Assembly: GCA_050014895.1 (NCBI GenBank)
Contig: JBEKCL010000027.1
Location: 1 to 22,281 of the forward strand
Direction of reading: 5' to 3'
DNA from: JAFGLP01 sp050014895
GTDB taxonomy: Bacteria; Chloroflexota; Dehalococcoidia; GIF9; UBA5629
Length of the DNA: 22,281 nucleotides
Shown here: positions 14,585-20,454 of the stretch, piece by piece
Layout of the letters: the number at the start of each line of letters is the position of its first letter
Position numbering within the stretch: the first letter of the stretch is position 1
Notes under the pieces: generated by a model
The model's database searches: none
Seen by the model: only the letters and a program-made list of their open reading frames with translations
Told to the model about the DNA's origin: nothing
Translations under genes and position numbers: made by a program

Positions 14585-15440
14585 TTTCGACTCCGGGCAA
14601 GCTTGAAACCAGGAAAGATTGAATGTCCCGGGCCTTGAGTTTATCCTGTATTTCCCCTGCCGTTTTTTCGTCGCGCACGGCCGTAAATAACATCGGCCCG
14701 GAACCAGCCAGGTGGATTCCCTTTGCTCCTATATCACTCAAAACGCTGCGGTAGCGGTCCAGTCCCGGATAGGCAATAGAAAACACACTATCAAAAACAT
14801 TATACAGATATGCATGCCCTGACTTGCCCCCGGCTGATATAGACTTCCTCATCCTGTCTGTATATTCACCTTTTGTATACTGTCCGGGGCCGATGAGGCT
14901 GTATAATTTTCCAGTCTTACCCGGTTGACCAAGCATAGCCGGCTTAATCAGGACAAACCAGTTTTTTTCTATATCCGGCAGTCTTATCAGCTTCTCCCCC
15001 CGGCCTTCAGCAAGGCAGGTACCACCATACAGGAAGAACGGCACGTCAGAACCTATTACAGCGGCAACTTCTGCCAATTTTTCCCGTTCCATGCCTAGGG
15101 ACCACAGCCGATTCAACCCGGCCAGCGTAGTAGCCGCATCACTGCTGCCCCCACCCAATCCGGCGGCCCAGGGTATTTGTTTCTCTAAATAAATTATTGC
15201 CCCGCCGGTATAACCACTCATCTTCTTCAGGATAACCGCGGCTTTATAAACGAGGTTGTCTTCCGACTGTAACTCTTGCGCAGTACAGCTTAACTTGATA
15301 TCGTCCGTCTTCTCGAAAGACAGCACATCAAACAGGCTTACCGTCTGCATGATGCTTTTTATCTCATGATAACCGTCTTCTCTTTTACCCAGCACTTCCA
15401 GCACCAGATTAATTTTGGCCGGGGCCTTAAGGGTCAACAA
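14574..15440 (-). CDS. ispE: 4-diphosphocytidyl-2-C-methyl-D-erythritol kinase
   Basis: IspE phosphorylates the 2-hydroxyl of CDP-methylerythritol in the MEP route to isoprenoid precursors. The 288-residue GHMP kinase has motif 1 APAKINLVLEVLGKREDGYHE (catalytic Lys9), the ATP-binding motif GLGGGSSDAATTL (94-106, catalytic Asp101), GSDVPFFLYGG and the C-terminal GIHLAGSGPMLF. The start is TTG (two in a row, 15440 and 15437) and overlaps the end of ksgA by 7 bp; the family N-terminus begins within three residues, so little upstream is possible. The ksgA-ispE-dedA order on one strand with overlaps indicates one operon. The gene shows that isoprenoids are made by the MEP pathway here. Confidence 0.95.
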   Translation of the reverse strand: MLTLKAPAKINLVLEVLGKREDGYHEIKSIMQTVSLFDVLSFEKTDDIKLSCTAQELQSEDNLVYKAAVILKKMSGYTGGAIIYLEKQIPWAAGLGGGSSDAATTLAGLNRLWSLGMEREKLAEVAAVIGSDVPFFLYGGTCLAEGRGEKLIRLPDIEKNWFVLIKPAMLGQPGKTGKLYSLIGPGQYTKGEYTDRMRKSISAGGKSGHAYLYNVFDSVFSIAYPGLDRYRSVLSDIGAKGIHLAGSGPMLFTAVRDEKTAGEIQDKLKARDIQSFLVSSLPGVEIEY

Positions 15441-16234
15441 TGTCCCACCCCACTATTGCGATATAGCTCCCACCACTCGGGAATAGTCAATGTGCCCGGG
15501 CGCCTACGCGGATCAATACCGGAGTTTTCCAATAGACCCATAGCCTCATCAATTTCCAGTTTGAGCCCCAGCGCCAGTGAGTTATGCATCTGTTTTCTCG
15601 GTGCAGCAAATCCTGCATGAACAAGCTCTAGAAAAGATCCTATATTTTCCGCCGGGATCGCCGGCTTTTCAAGCATATTGAATTTTACAACAGCCGAATC
15701 TACCCGGGGAGCAGGAGAAAAGCTCGTCGACGGTACTTTACAAATAATTTCCGGTCTGCTGAACAACTGCATGCTGACCGAAAGGAATGTCATGTGACCG
15801 GGTTTTGACGTCACATCTCCGGCAACTTCGTCCTGCATCATGATCACCATCAGGGAAGGCCTCATTTCAGTTTGGGTAAAATAGCGCAGGATCGGCGACG
15901 TAATGTAGTAGGGAATGTTGGCAACCATCTTGTAAGTTGTATCCGGTCTGATAATCTGTTTTAAATCCACCTGAAGGATATCGGCATGCACAATTTCGAG
16001 CCGGTCGAAGCGGGACAGTTTATTCTTTAAACGGGTGGAAAGATTTTCGTCCAACTCAACTGCCACCACCCTCCCCGCCAGAGCAGCCAGTTTTTCGGTG
16101 AGCACCCCTAACCCCGGTCCCACCTCAACGATTGTATCTTCAGCCGATATACATGCAGCTTCAATAATGGCGTCCCGGACGGATTCATCAACCAGGAAAT
16201 TTTGACCCAGTCTTTTCTTAGCCTTCAATCCCAC
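15434..16234 (-). CDS. rsmA: 16S rRNA dimethyladenosine transferase
   Basis: RsmA/KsgA dimethylates two adjacent adenosines in the 3' terminal helix of 16S rRNA during small-subunit assembly, using SAM. The 266-residue protein begins with KKRLGQNFLVDESV, then has motif I VEVGPGLGVLT (36-46), VVAVELDENL, the catalytic motif IV VANIPYYITSPIL, and FSPAPRVDSAVV in the C-terminal part, all diagnostic. The start is GTG at 16234 with a weak SD. It leads the ksgA-ispE-dedA series; the SRP RNA gene lies directly upstream on the same strand, so read-through could contribute to its expression. Confidence 0.95.
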   Translation of the reverse strand: MGLKAKKRLGQNFLVDESVRDAIIEAACISAEDTIVEVGPGLGVLTEKLAALAGRVVAVELDENLSTRLKNKLSRFDRLEIVHADILQVDLKQIIRPDTTYKMVANIPYYITSPILRYFTQTEMRPSLMVIMMQDEVAGDVTSKPGHMTFLSVSMQLFSRPEIICKVPSTSFSPAPRVDSAVVKFNMLEKPAIPAENIGSFLELVHAGFAAPRKQMHNSLALGLKLEIDEAMGLLENSGIDPRRRPGTLTIPEWWELYRNSGVGHC

Positions 16235-16241
16235 GCCCTAC

Positions 16242-16255
16242 AACCGCCGGCGGTT
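16242..16255. repeat. 14-bp GC-rich palindrome just upstream of rsmA
   Basis: AACCGCCGGCGGTT is a perfect palindrome between the SRP RNA gene and rsmA. As RNA it could form a 5-bp stem with a 4-nt loop. It has no T-run after it on the minus strand, so a terminator is doubtful; a protein-binding site is possible. Confidence 0.4.
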
Positions 16256-16301
16256 ATTATCATGCACTGTTTTTTCTTTATGCGGCACTTATATTAATCA
16301 C

Positions 16302-16572
16302 ATGGGCCGTGCACCGGTCTGTCGATAGAGCTCTTCAGCTTACGTCTGCCAGCCAGCTCCGGCCAGGTATCCCTGCGTCACCCGGAGCTTACTATTTACC
16401 GCTGCTTCCTTCCGGACCTGACGGGATTCATAGACCTCCGCCGCGCAAGACCCAACCTTCAACACCGCTTAACCATTGCAGTTCTGAAAAACAAAACCTC
16501 GAGATCGGATTCAGCCCCGCTATAGCGGATCTCGGGTACAGGGCACCGCTGGTTCCCCGCCTAGCACGACCC
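16302..16572 (-). ncRNA. ffs: Signal recognition particle RNA (large bacterial type)
   Basis: On the minus strand the near-universal SRP domain IV sequence GGTCCGGAAGGAAGCAGC lies at 16401-16418. About 130 nt on its 5' side and 100 nt on its 3' side read like the long bacterial SRP RNA: the 5' start GGGTCGTGCTAG pairs with GCACGGCCC at the 3' end (16304-16312). The predicted length is about 270 nt, versus about 114 nt for the E. coli 4.5S form, so an Alu-type 5'/3' domain is present, as in Bacillus, actinobacteria and related groups. The RNA binds Ffh and directs membrane-protein targeting. The 5' end is set by the promoter at 16580-16608; the 3' end is accurate only to a few bases. No clear terminator is seen. 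Confidence 0.93.
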
Positions 16573-16579
16573 AATTGAA

Positions 16580-16608
16580 ATACTACTATTTAAACTGAGG
16601 TTTATCAA
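16580..16608 (-). promoter_or_regulatory. Sigma-70-type promoter of the SRP RNA gene
   Basis: On the minus strand, TTGATA (-35, 16603-16608) and TAGTAT (-10, 16580-16585) are exactly 17 bp apart, and 7 nt later the RNA begins with GGG at 16572. This is the best-calibrated promoter in the window and gives the local spacing rule used for the other sites. Confidence 0.8.
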
Positions 16609-16610
16609 GA

Positions 16611-17342
16611 TTATATGCCTGACGCCAACCGGCTAATTAAGAATTGCGGCAGGCCCGCCTGCTCCATCTTGTCCTGTGTAACGGTAATATCGTACGGCAC
16701 GCGATAGTGAAATATATTGTGTTCGTCGGAATCGTAAATAGCATAGCTGGCCCGTTGGTCATGGTCCCGCGGTTGGCCGACTCCTCCCGGATTAATGATC
16801 AACCGCTTATCACCCAGCTCCAGCATATCTCCATGACTCATATAACCTTCATTAGCTGTTCCTTCTTCCTCTTCGAAGACAAACGGGACATGCGTGTGCC
16901 CGACAAGACAATACTTCGTGGTGAAATGTTTGAAGTTGTCGGTCGCAGTAAAGCTATATGCGATGTACTCCCAGACCGGCATCCTGGGGCTTCCGTGAAC
17001 AATAGTGAAATCATCCTCAACAATTACTTCAGGCAGCATCAACAAGAATTCCCTGTCTTCGTCACTAAGCTGACCGGATGTCCAGCGGTTGGCCCTGGCA
17101 GCATCCGAGTTAAAATCGGCTATATCGATCTTGCCAACAGCAGCCAGGTCATGGTTGCCTGACACACAAAGCGGATCAAGCTGCTTTAGTAGTTTTATGC
17201 AAGCAGACGGATCCGGGCCATAGCCCACAACGTCACCCATGCACCACACATTACCAAAACCGCCATAATTCTGGGCATCCTCAAGTACAGCCTGCAAGGC
17301 CTCCAGGTTGCTGTGGATATCAGCGATAATAAGGTACTTCAC
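16611..17342 (-). CDS. Calcineurin-like metallophosphoesterase (YfcE/MJ0936-type)
   Basis: This 243-residue cytoplasmic protein has all dimetal-site motifs: ADIHSN (D8, H10), MGDVVGYGPDP (D37), SGNHD (N63, H64), VHGSP and VGHTHVPF. It probably acts as a phosphodiesterase or protein/nucleotide phosphatase; the substrate cannot be inferred. The start is GTG at 17342 because the conserved N-terminal strand begins right there (MKYLIIADIH) and a -10 box lies 9 nt upstream. The gene ends 3 bp before the SRP promoter. It is divergent from the cyclotransferase-like gene at 17448. Confidence 0.9.
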   Translation of the reverse strand: MKYLIIADIHSNLEALQAVLEDAQNYGGFGNVWCMGDVVGYGPDPSACIKLLKQLDPLCVSGNHDLAAVGKIDIADFNSDAARANRWTSGQLSDEDREFLLMLPEVIVEDDFTIVHGSPRMPVWEYIAYSFTATDNFKHFTTKYCLVGHTHVPFVFEEEEGTANEGYMSHGDMLELGDKRLIINPGGVGQPRDHDQRASYAIYDSDEHNIFHYRVPYDITVTQDKMEQAGLPQFLISRLASGI

Positions 17343-17351
17343 GGAAAGTGG

Positions 17352-17379
17352 ATTATATCATAAAGATAATTTACGGCAA
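17352..17379 (-). promoter_or_regulatory. Promoter of the metallophosphoesterase gene, near-leaderless
   Basis: On the minus strand, TTGCCG (17374-17379) and TATAAT (17352-17357) are 16 bp apart. The TATAAT ends 9 nt before the GTG start, leaving a leader of about 2 nt. Confidence 0.6.
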
Positions 17380-17394
17380 CCCATCTTATACGCA

Positions 17395-17424
17395 TTGACT
17401 GTTCATCAATTATGATGTTACGAT
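17395..17424 (+). promoter_or_regulatory. Probable promoter of the cyclotransferase-like gene
   Basis: TTGACT (17395-17400) and TACGAT (17419-17424) are 18 bp apart, which would give a leader of about 15 nt containing the SD AGAAGG. It is divergent from and close to the promoter at 17352-17379. Confidence 0.5.
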
Positions 17425-17447
17425 TATGCACCCTGAGAAGGATGAAG

Positions 17448-17849
17448 ATGTATTATTTTGCCTATGCTTCCAACCTGAGCCGCAAGCGCATGGCAGAGAT
17501 GTGCCCGGATGCCAAACCCAAAATCGTGGCCACTTTGCCCAATTACAAGATCGTATTTTCCGGTTTCTCCAGGGTGCGCAAAGGAGCCGAAGCCAATATC
17601 AGAGGATCTAAAGGCGATAAGGTAATTGGCGCCGTCTACGAGATTACTGAATCCTGCCTGAGGAAGTTGGACAAGTCGGAGGAATGCCCGGTTAATTACA
17701 TACATCACAATGTAATCGTCTTCACAGACTCCGGTGAGGCTATCGAAGCCGTGACATTTATCAAGGCCAGACAGGAAGAGGATGGCAGGCCATCACCTGA
17801 ATACCTGGCTGTTATACAGCAGGGTTACCGGGACTGGGGCATTATCTGA
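17448..17849 (+). CDS. Gamma-glutamylcyclotransferase-like (AIG2/GGCT fold) protein
   Basis: This 133-residue cytoplasmic protein begins with YYFAYASNLS, the substrate-binding loop that in GGCT proteins reads FAYGSNL. It continues with LPNYKIVFSGFS, GAVYEITESCLRKLDKSEECP (containing the conserved acidic residue) and a YLAVIQQGYRDW tail. The family releases 5-oxoproline from gamma-glutamyl or related amides. Gly-to-Ala in the loop is a mild departure. Starts at 17442 (too close to the SD) and 17412 are possible; ATG 17448 gives a 7-nt spacing from AGAAGG. The inverted repeat at 17924 lies 74 bp past its stop. Confidence 0.8.
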   Translation: MYYFAYASNLSRKRMAEMCPDAKPKIVATLPNYKIVFSGFSRVRKGAEANIRGSKGDKVIGAVYEITESCLRKLDKSEECPVNYIHHNVIVFTDSGEAIEAVTFIKARQEEDGRPSPEYLAVIQQGYRDWGII

Positions 17850-17923
17850 GCCTCAAGTTCGCGCTTACCCGGTAAATATTTCTCTCTCCCTTTTAACGAG
17901 GTACTGCAAAACAAGTCACGTGT

Positions 17924-17973
17924 ATTTGAACTGGTGCCCAGGGACTTATAAGCCCCTGGGCACCAGTTCAAAT
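17924..17973. repeat. Perfect 20-bp inverted repeat with 10-nt loop
   Basis: The left arm at 17924-17943 and right arm at 17954-17973 are exact reverse complements over 20 bp (core ACTGGTGCCCAGGG). The 10-nt loop itself contains the palindrome CTTATAAG. There is no T-run on either side on either strand, so it is not a standard terminator. It is in the non-coding stretch 17850-18111 before hicB and may be a small mobile-element remnant or a structured RNA. Confidence 0.85.
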
Positions 17974-18010
17974 CTAGTCGCTGCCACCATTCCTCCTAAA
18001 TCTGTACGTC

Positions 18011-18048
18011 CGAGGAGCGTAGTCCCGATGTAATCGGGATGGCAATCT
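18011..18048. repeat. REP-like palindromic element
   Basis: The sequence runs CGAGGAGCGTAG, then the hairpin TCCCGAT-GTA-ATCGGGA (18023-18039), then GGCAATCT. The flanks CGAGGAGCG and GGCAATCT match the ends of a dispersed intergenic palindromic repeat seen in many bacterial genomes, including Dehalococcoidia; that match is from memory, not a search. It lies in the same non-coding stretch as the 20-bp inverted repeat. Confidence 0.6.
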
Positions 18049-18084
18049 ACTGCCCTTGAATCACGGATTGTACCAGTATCGATG

Positions 18085-18093
18085 TGCTATAAT
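18085..18093 (+). promoter_or_regulatory. Extended -10 promoter of hicBA
   Basis: TGCTATAAT is a perfect extended -10, ending 18 nt before the hicB ATG. TTGTAC at 18068 is a poorly spaced -35. An SD AAAGG lies between the -10 and ATG. Confidence 0.6.
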
Positions 18094-18111
18094 TGCGTTT
18101 AAAGGTTAGAC

Positions 18112-18324
18112 ATGAAATATACGGTGATAATCAGGGAAGCTCCAGATGGGTATTATGTTGCTGGCTGCCCGTTGGTTCCTGAAGCGCATGCACAAGGCAA
18201 GAGCTATGATGAATGCCTTTATAATATCAGGGAAGCATTAGAGCTTTGCATTGATTACCGCACGGAGCGCGGTGAAGAAATCCCTGATGAAAGCAAATCC
18301 AGGCAGGTTCTCGTCACTTTATGA
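18112..18324 (+). CDS. hicB: HicB-family antitoxin
   Basis: This 70-residue protein has the degenerate RNase-H-like HicB fold: MKYTVIIREAPDGYYVAGCPLVP, then GKSYDECLYNIREALELCID. HicB binds and neutralises the HicA ribonuclease. No C-terminal helix-turn-helix or ribbon-helix-helix domain is present, so autoregulation, if any, would need the complex or another factor. It overlaps hicA by 4 bp (ATGA), the usual coupling of such pairs. The pair sits in a non-conserved-looking patch with two inverted repeats upstream and a gene remnant downstream, suggesting horizontal acquisition. Confidence 0.9.
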   Translation: MKYTVIIREAPDGYYVAGCPLVPEAHAQGKSYDECLYNIREALELCIDYRTERGEEIPDESKSRQVLVTL

Positions 18325-18557
18325 CCGGTTTGCCGGGTCTCAGGGTGCGGGTTGTAGTAAAGGGGTTAACGAAACTCGGTTTTGAAAAAGTCAGACAGAA
18401 AGGCAGCCACGCTATTTTTCATCATTCCGATTGTCGCAGAGCTACATTGCCTGTTCATCCCAATGAAGAATTAAGCCCGTATTTTCTTTCGGATGTATTG
18501 AAGCAACTGTTTATCCCGGAAGAAGCATTCTTGAAAGCAATTGGGCATAAGCATTAA
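18321..18557 (+). CDS. hicA: HicA-family toxin (mRNA interferase)
   Basis: This 78-residue protein has the double-stranded-RNA-binding-like HicA fold. It shows KGLTKLGFEKVRQKGSHAIF with the catalytic His in GSHAIF, then ATLPVHPNEELSPYFLSDVL and an FLKAI end. HicA cleaves mRNA and tmRNA when free of HicB. A few extra residues precede the family core, because the start is fixed by the 4-bp overlap with hicB. Its stop at 18555 is followed in the same frame by the dehydrogenase remnant. Confidence 0.9.
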   Translation: MTGLPGLRVRVVVKGLTKLGFEKVRQKGSHAIFHHSDCRRATLPVHPNEELSPYFLSDVLKQLFIPEEAFLKAIGHKH

Positions 18558-18701
18558 CGCAAGACTGTGACGGGTAAATACTTTAAGGCGGTTAAAGAGA
18601 TGGCCTCCTCTAAAGATTCTTATGATGCGGCGAAAGCAAAGGACTTGTGGGATACAGTGGAATTGGTTGGTTTGTCTGTAGCTGAAACAATCTTCAAATA
18701 A
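18558..18701 (+). pseudogene. 3' remnant of a short-chain dehydrogenase/reductase
   Basis: Directly after the hicA stop and in the same frame, about 47 codons run to TAA at 18699. The peptide from GTG 18567 reads TGKYFKAVKEMAS, then AAKAKDLWDTVELVGLS. The GKYF start, the run of charged residues and the A-x-x-LW-x-x-x-ELVG pattern resemble the C-terminus of retinol-dehydrogenase-like SDR proteins. The NAD-binding and catalytic parts are absent. A standalone 44-residue protein from GTG 18567 is possible but lacks a good SD. I infer that an SDR gene was cut when the hicBA patch arrived; the family call is from memory of the motif. Confidence 0.5.
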
Positions 18702-18746
18702 TGAAAACATAAATGGACGTCCGCAAGTGGATGGCGGCTGCTGCAC

Positions 18747-19061
18747 TTACACTTTCTCAACAAAAAAAATGACTGCTTTATCTGATAAGACCCTGCCCCT
18801 GTGTTTACGCTCCGGTCCGTCCGGGATGAAAATGCCATCACCAGGATTATAGGTTACCCTGTCATTTTCATACTCAATTTCCATCCGGCCTTCAACGACA
18901 TACCCGTAGTGGCCTTTTTCACACCAGTGCGGCGTCATATTTTTGGAATACTCAACCAGGCGCAAGCGCAGATTATCACGGTCGAAATACTTGTGCTTTA
19001 CACCTACTATGGGATGTTCCCATCCCAATCCGCTGAAATCAGCCTTGTAATGAGACGTCAT
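18747..19061 (-). CDS. Cupin-domain protein
   Basis: This 104-residue single cupin barrel has motif 1 MTPHWCEKGHYGYVVEGRMEIEY, followed by YNPGDGIFIPDGPERKHRG as the second half. It retains the H-x5-H spacing of the metal site and the G-D and I-P-x-G turns. Such small cupins bind a metal and may be enzymes, sugar isomerases or sensors; no substrate is evident. ATG at 19061 follows GGAG by 4 nt; in-frame starts up to 19097 exist but add residues that do not look like the family. It ends 45 bp from the dehydrogenase remnant, in convergent orientation. Confidence 0.78.
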   Translation of the reverse strand: MTSHYKADFSGLGWEHPIVGVKHKYFDRDNLRLRLVEYSKNMTPHWCEKGHYGYVVEGRMEIEYENDRVTYNPGDGIFIPDGPERKHRGRVLSDKAVIFFVEKV

Positions 19062-19167
19062 AAGACTCCAACCTATAGCCATGGCCATTAATGACAACAG
19101 GTAAACTGCCGCGTGTTTCCAAATTCCCGATGCATCCCAACGAGAGCCAGTATATGACAGTCAGCTA

Positions 19168-19872
19168 TTAATTGCTCTCGGTTATGGTTACTTCGGTCAT
19201 CTTGTCCCCATTGACCAGCTTGGTTAATACATCCATGCCCTGGGTCAACTGGCCGAATACAGTATGTTTACCATTCAGGTGGGGCTGCGGAGCGTAGCAG
19301 ATAAAAAACTGGCTGCCATTGGTATTGGGGCCGGAGTTGGCCATCGAGAGGGCACCTGTCACGTGCGTACGCTGGCTGAACTCGTCCTGGAATTTATAAC
19401 CCGGTCCGCCTGATCCTGTGCCCGTTGGATCTCCACCCTGCGCCATAAAGCCAGGTATGACGCGATGGAATGTTAAACCATTATAGAAACCTTTCTTCGC
19501 CAGGCTGACAAAGCTGTTTACGGTTACCGGGGCATCCTTTGGGTACAACTCAAGGACCAGATCACCTTTGGCCGTTTTAATGGTTGCGGTGTACTTCTTG
19601 TTCACATCGATTATCATCGGTACTGGCGATTTGTAGCTCTTGGATTCTTGTGATTGCATATCAGACACTCCTGTCGGGCCCTGGAATATTGATGGCATTG
19701 GTATTACCTTCGTCAGGCCCAAAATAATAATTATTCCTATAATTATTACTACTACTGCTGCCGGTATAACTATTTTTTTACTCTTGTACCAACTCGTATT
19801 TTCATTCAGCACTTTTTTCTGGTTCTTCCCTTTATTCTTGTTCTTAGTTAATTTTTTTCGAGATTTTGGCAT
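19168..19872 (-). CDS. Membrane-anchored cyclophilin-type peptidyl-prolyl isomerase
   Basis: This 234-residue protein has a very Lys/Asn-rich cytoplasmic N-terminus (1-33), one membrane anchor (about 34-54), a linker, and an external cyclophilin domain (about 90-234). Domain markers are LELYPKDAPVTVNSFV, the catalytic FHRVIPGFMAQGGDP (Arg127), MANSGPNTNGSQFFI and HTVFGQL. It should catalyse prolyl cis-trans isomerisation of proteins folding outside the membrane. ATG 19872 has AGGA close by and a longer AAAGGAAG further up. The upstream gene is the zinc-ribbon membrane protein, with a terminator hairpin between them. Confidence 0.93.
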   Translation of the reverse strand: MPKSRKKLTKNKNKGKNQKKVLNENTSWYKSKKIVIPAAVVVIIIGIIIILGLTKVIPMPSIFQGPTGVSDMQSQESKSYKSPVPMIIDVNKKYTATIKTAKGDLVLELYPKDAPVTVNSFVSLAKKGFYNGLTFHRVIPGFMAQGGDPTGTGSGGPGYKFQDEFSQRTHVTGALSMANSGPNTNGSQFFICYAPQPHLNGKHTVFGQLTQGMDVLTKLVNGDKMTEVTITESN

Positions 19873-19930
19873 TTCCTGAGATATCTTCCTTTCTTATTCG
19901 AATTTATCACAATCAAATTATTATAAATAA

Positions 19931-19952
19931 AGTGCTGCCTGGATGCAGCACT
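19931..19952 (-). terminator. Rho-independent terminator after the zinc-ribbon gene
   Basis: AGTGCTGC (19931-19938) and GCAGCACT (19945-19952) form an 8-bp stem with a 6-nt loop. On the minus strand it is followed by TTATTTATAATAATTTG, a T-rich tail. It lies 31 bp past the end of the gene at 19983. Confidence 0.75.
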
Positions 19953-19982
19953 CGGATAAACCCTGAAGTTATAGATTGAAAC

Positions 19983-20342
19983 TTATAAAACGCCAAATAC
20001 AGAACTATACCCCATCGCCATTCTGGCGAGCATGTATATTAGAAAGATCACCCCACCCATAAATAGCGTCAGGAAGAGCATTCTCCAGAAAAGTCCCCAT
20101 GCCAATCCCCAAGTAGGTTTGACATCGACCTGCACTGTTTGCCGGGGAGCCGCCGGTAAAGATGCGGTAACTAATTGCTGTGGTGTTCCCATCATGGAAG
20201 CGGGAGTAGCAACACCGGTAACGATTGGCACATGGGACACTGGCCGTGCTGCGCCTCCCAGGTGCGCTCCACAGGATACGCAGAACTGCTGGTTGGCAGC
20301 ATTTTGGGACCCACAATTCGTACATGTTGCCATCTGCTGCAT
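19983..20342 (-). CDS. Zinc-ribbon protein with C-terminal membrane segment
   Basis: This 119-residue protein has an N-terminal CTNCG and CVSCG pair (C7, C10, C21, C24), the CxxC-x10-CxxC pattern of a zinc-ribbon found in many small bacterial and archaeal proteins. A Pro/Thr/Val/Ala-rich linker follows (about 35-75), then one hydrophobic segment (about 83-108). The function is unknown; the zinc ribbon would be cytoplasmic if the TM inserts N-in. Start ATG 20342, or Met4 at 20333; GGTGA lies upstream. It has its own strong promoter and terminator, so it is likely a single-gene unit. Confidence 0.78.
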   Translation of the reverse strand: MQQMATCTNCGSQNAANQQFCVSCGAHLGGAARPVSHVPIVTGVATPASMMGTPQQLVTASLPAAPRQTVQVDVKPTWGLAWGLFWRMLFLTLFMGGVIFLIYMLARMAMGYSSVFGVL

Positions 20343-20372
20343 TTTATCACCGCCTGAGTAATACTTTCTTGA

Positions 20373-20401
20373 ATTATATACGGGGTTTGTAAGTATATCA
20401 A
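20373..20401 (-). promoter_or_regulatory. Strong promoter of the zinc-ribbon gene
   Basis: On the minus strand, TTGATA (20396-20401) and TATAAT (20373-20378) are exactly 17 bp apart, placing the start near 20365 with about 23 nt of leader. It is divergent from the thiL promoter. Confidence 0.75.
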
Positions 20402-20442
20402 GACCACGGCATTATTCTTCGTCTGCTATTCGTGGCCTATGA

Positions 20443-20448
20443 TATAAT
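20443..20448 (+). promoter_or_regulatory. TATAAT -10 box of a leaderless thiL transcript
   Basis: A perfect TATAAT ends 6 nt before the thiL ATG at 20455, so the mRNA should begin at or beside the A of ATG. No SD is possible at this distance, and no clear -35 is visible. Confidence 0.6.
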
Positions 20449-20454
20449 CACGCC

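Noticed and set aside
16242..16255. Terminator of the SRP RNA gene
   Set aside because: The hairpin is short and not followed by a T-run on the minus strand.
16517..16528. Palindrome CCGCTATAGCGG as an operator
   Set aside because: It is inside the SRP RNA and is better explained by RNA folding.
16309..16578. 89-residue plus-strand reading frame
   Set aside because: It lies antisense to the SRP RNA gene, has low-complexity Pro/Ser content and no SD; it is a by-product of the RNA sequence.
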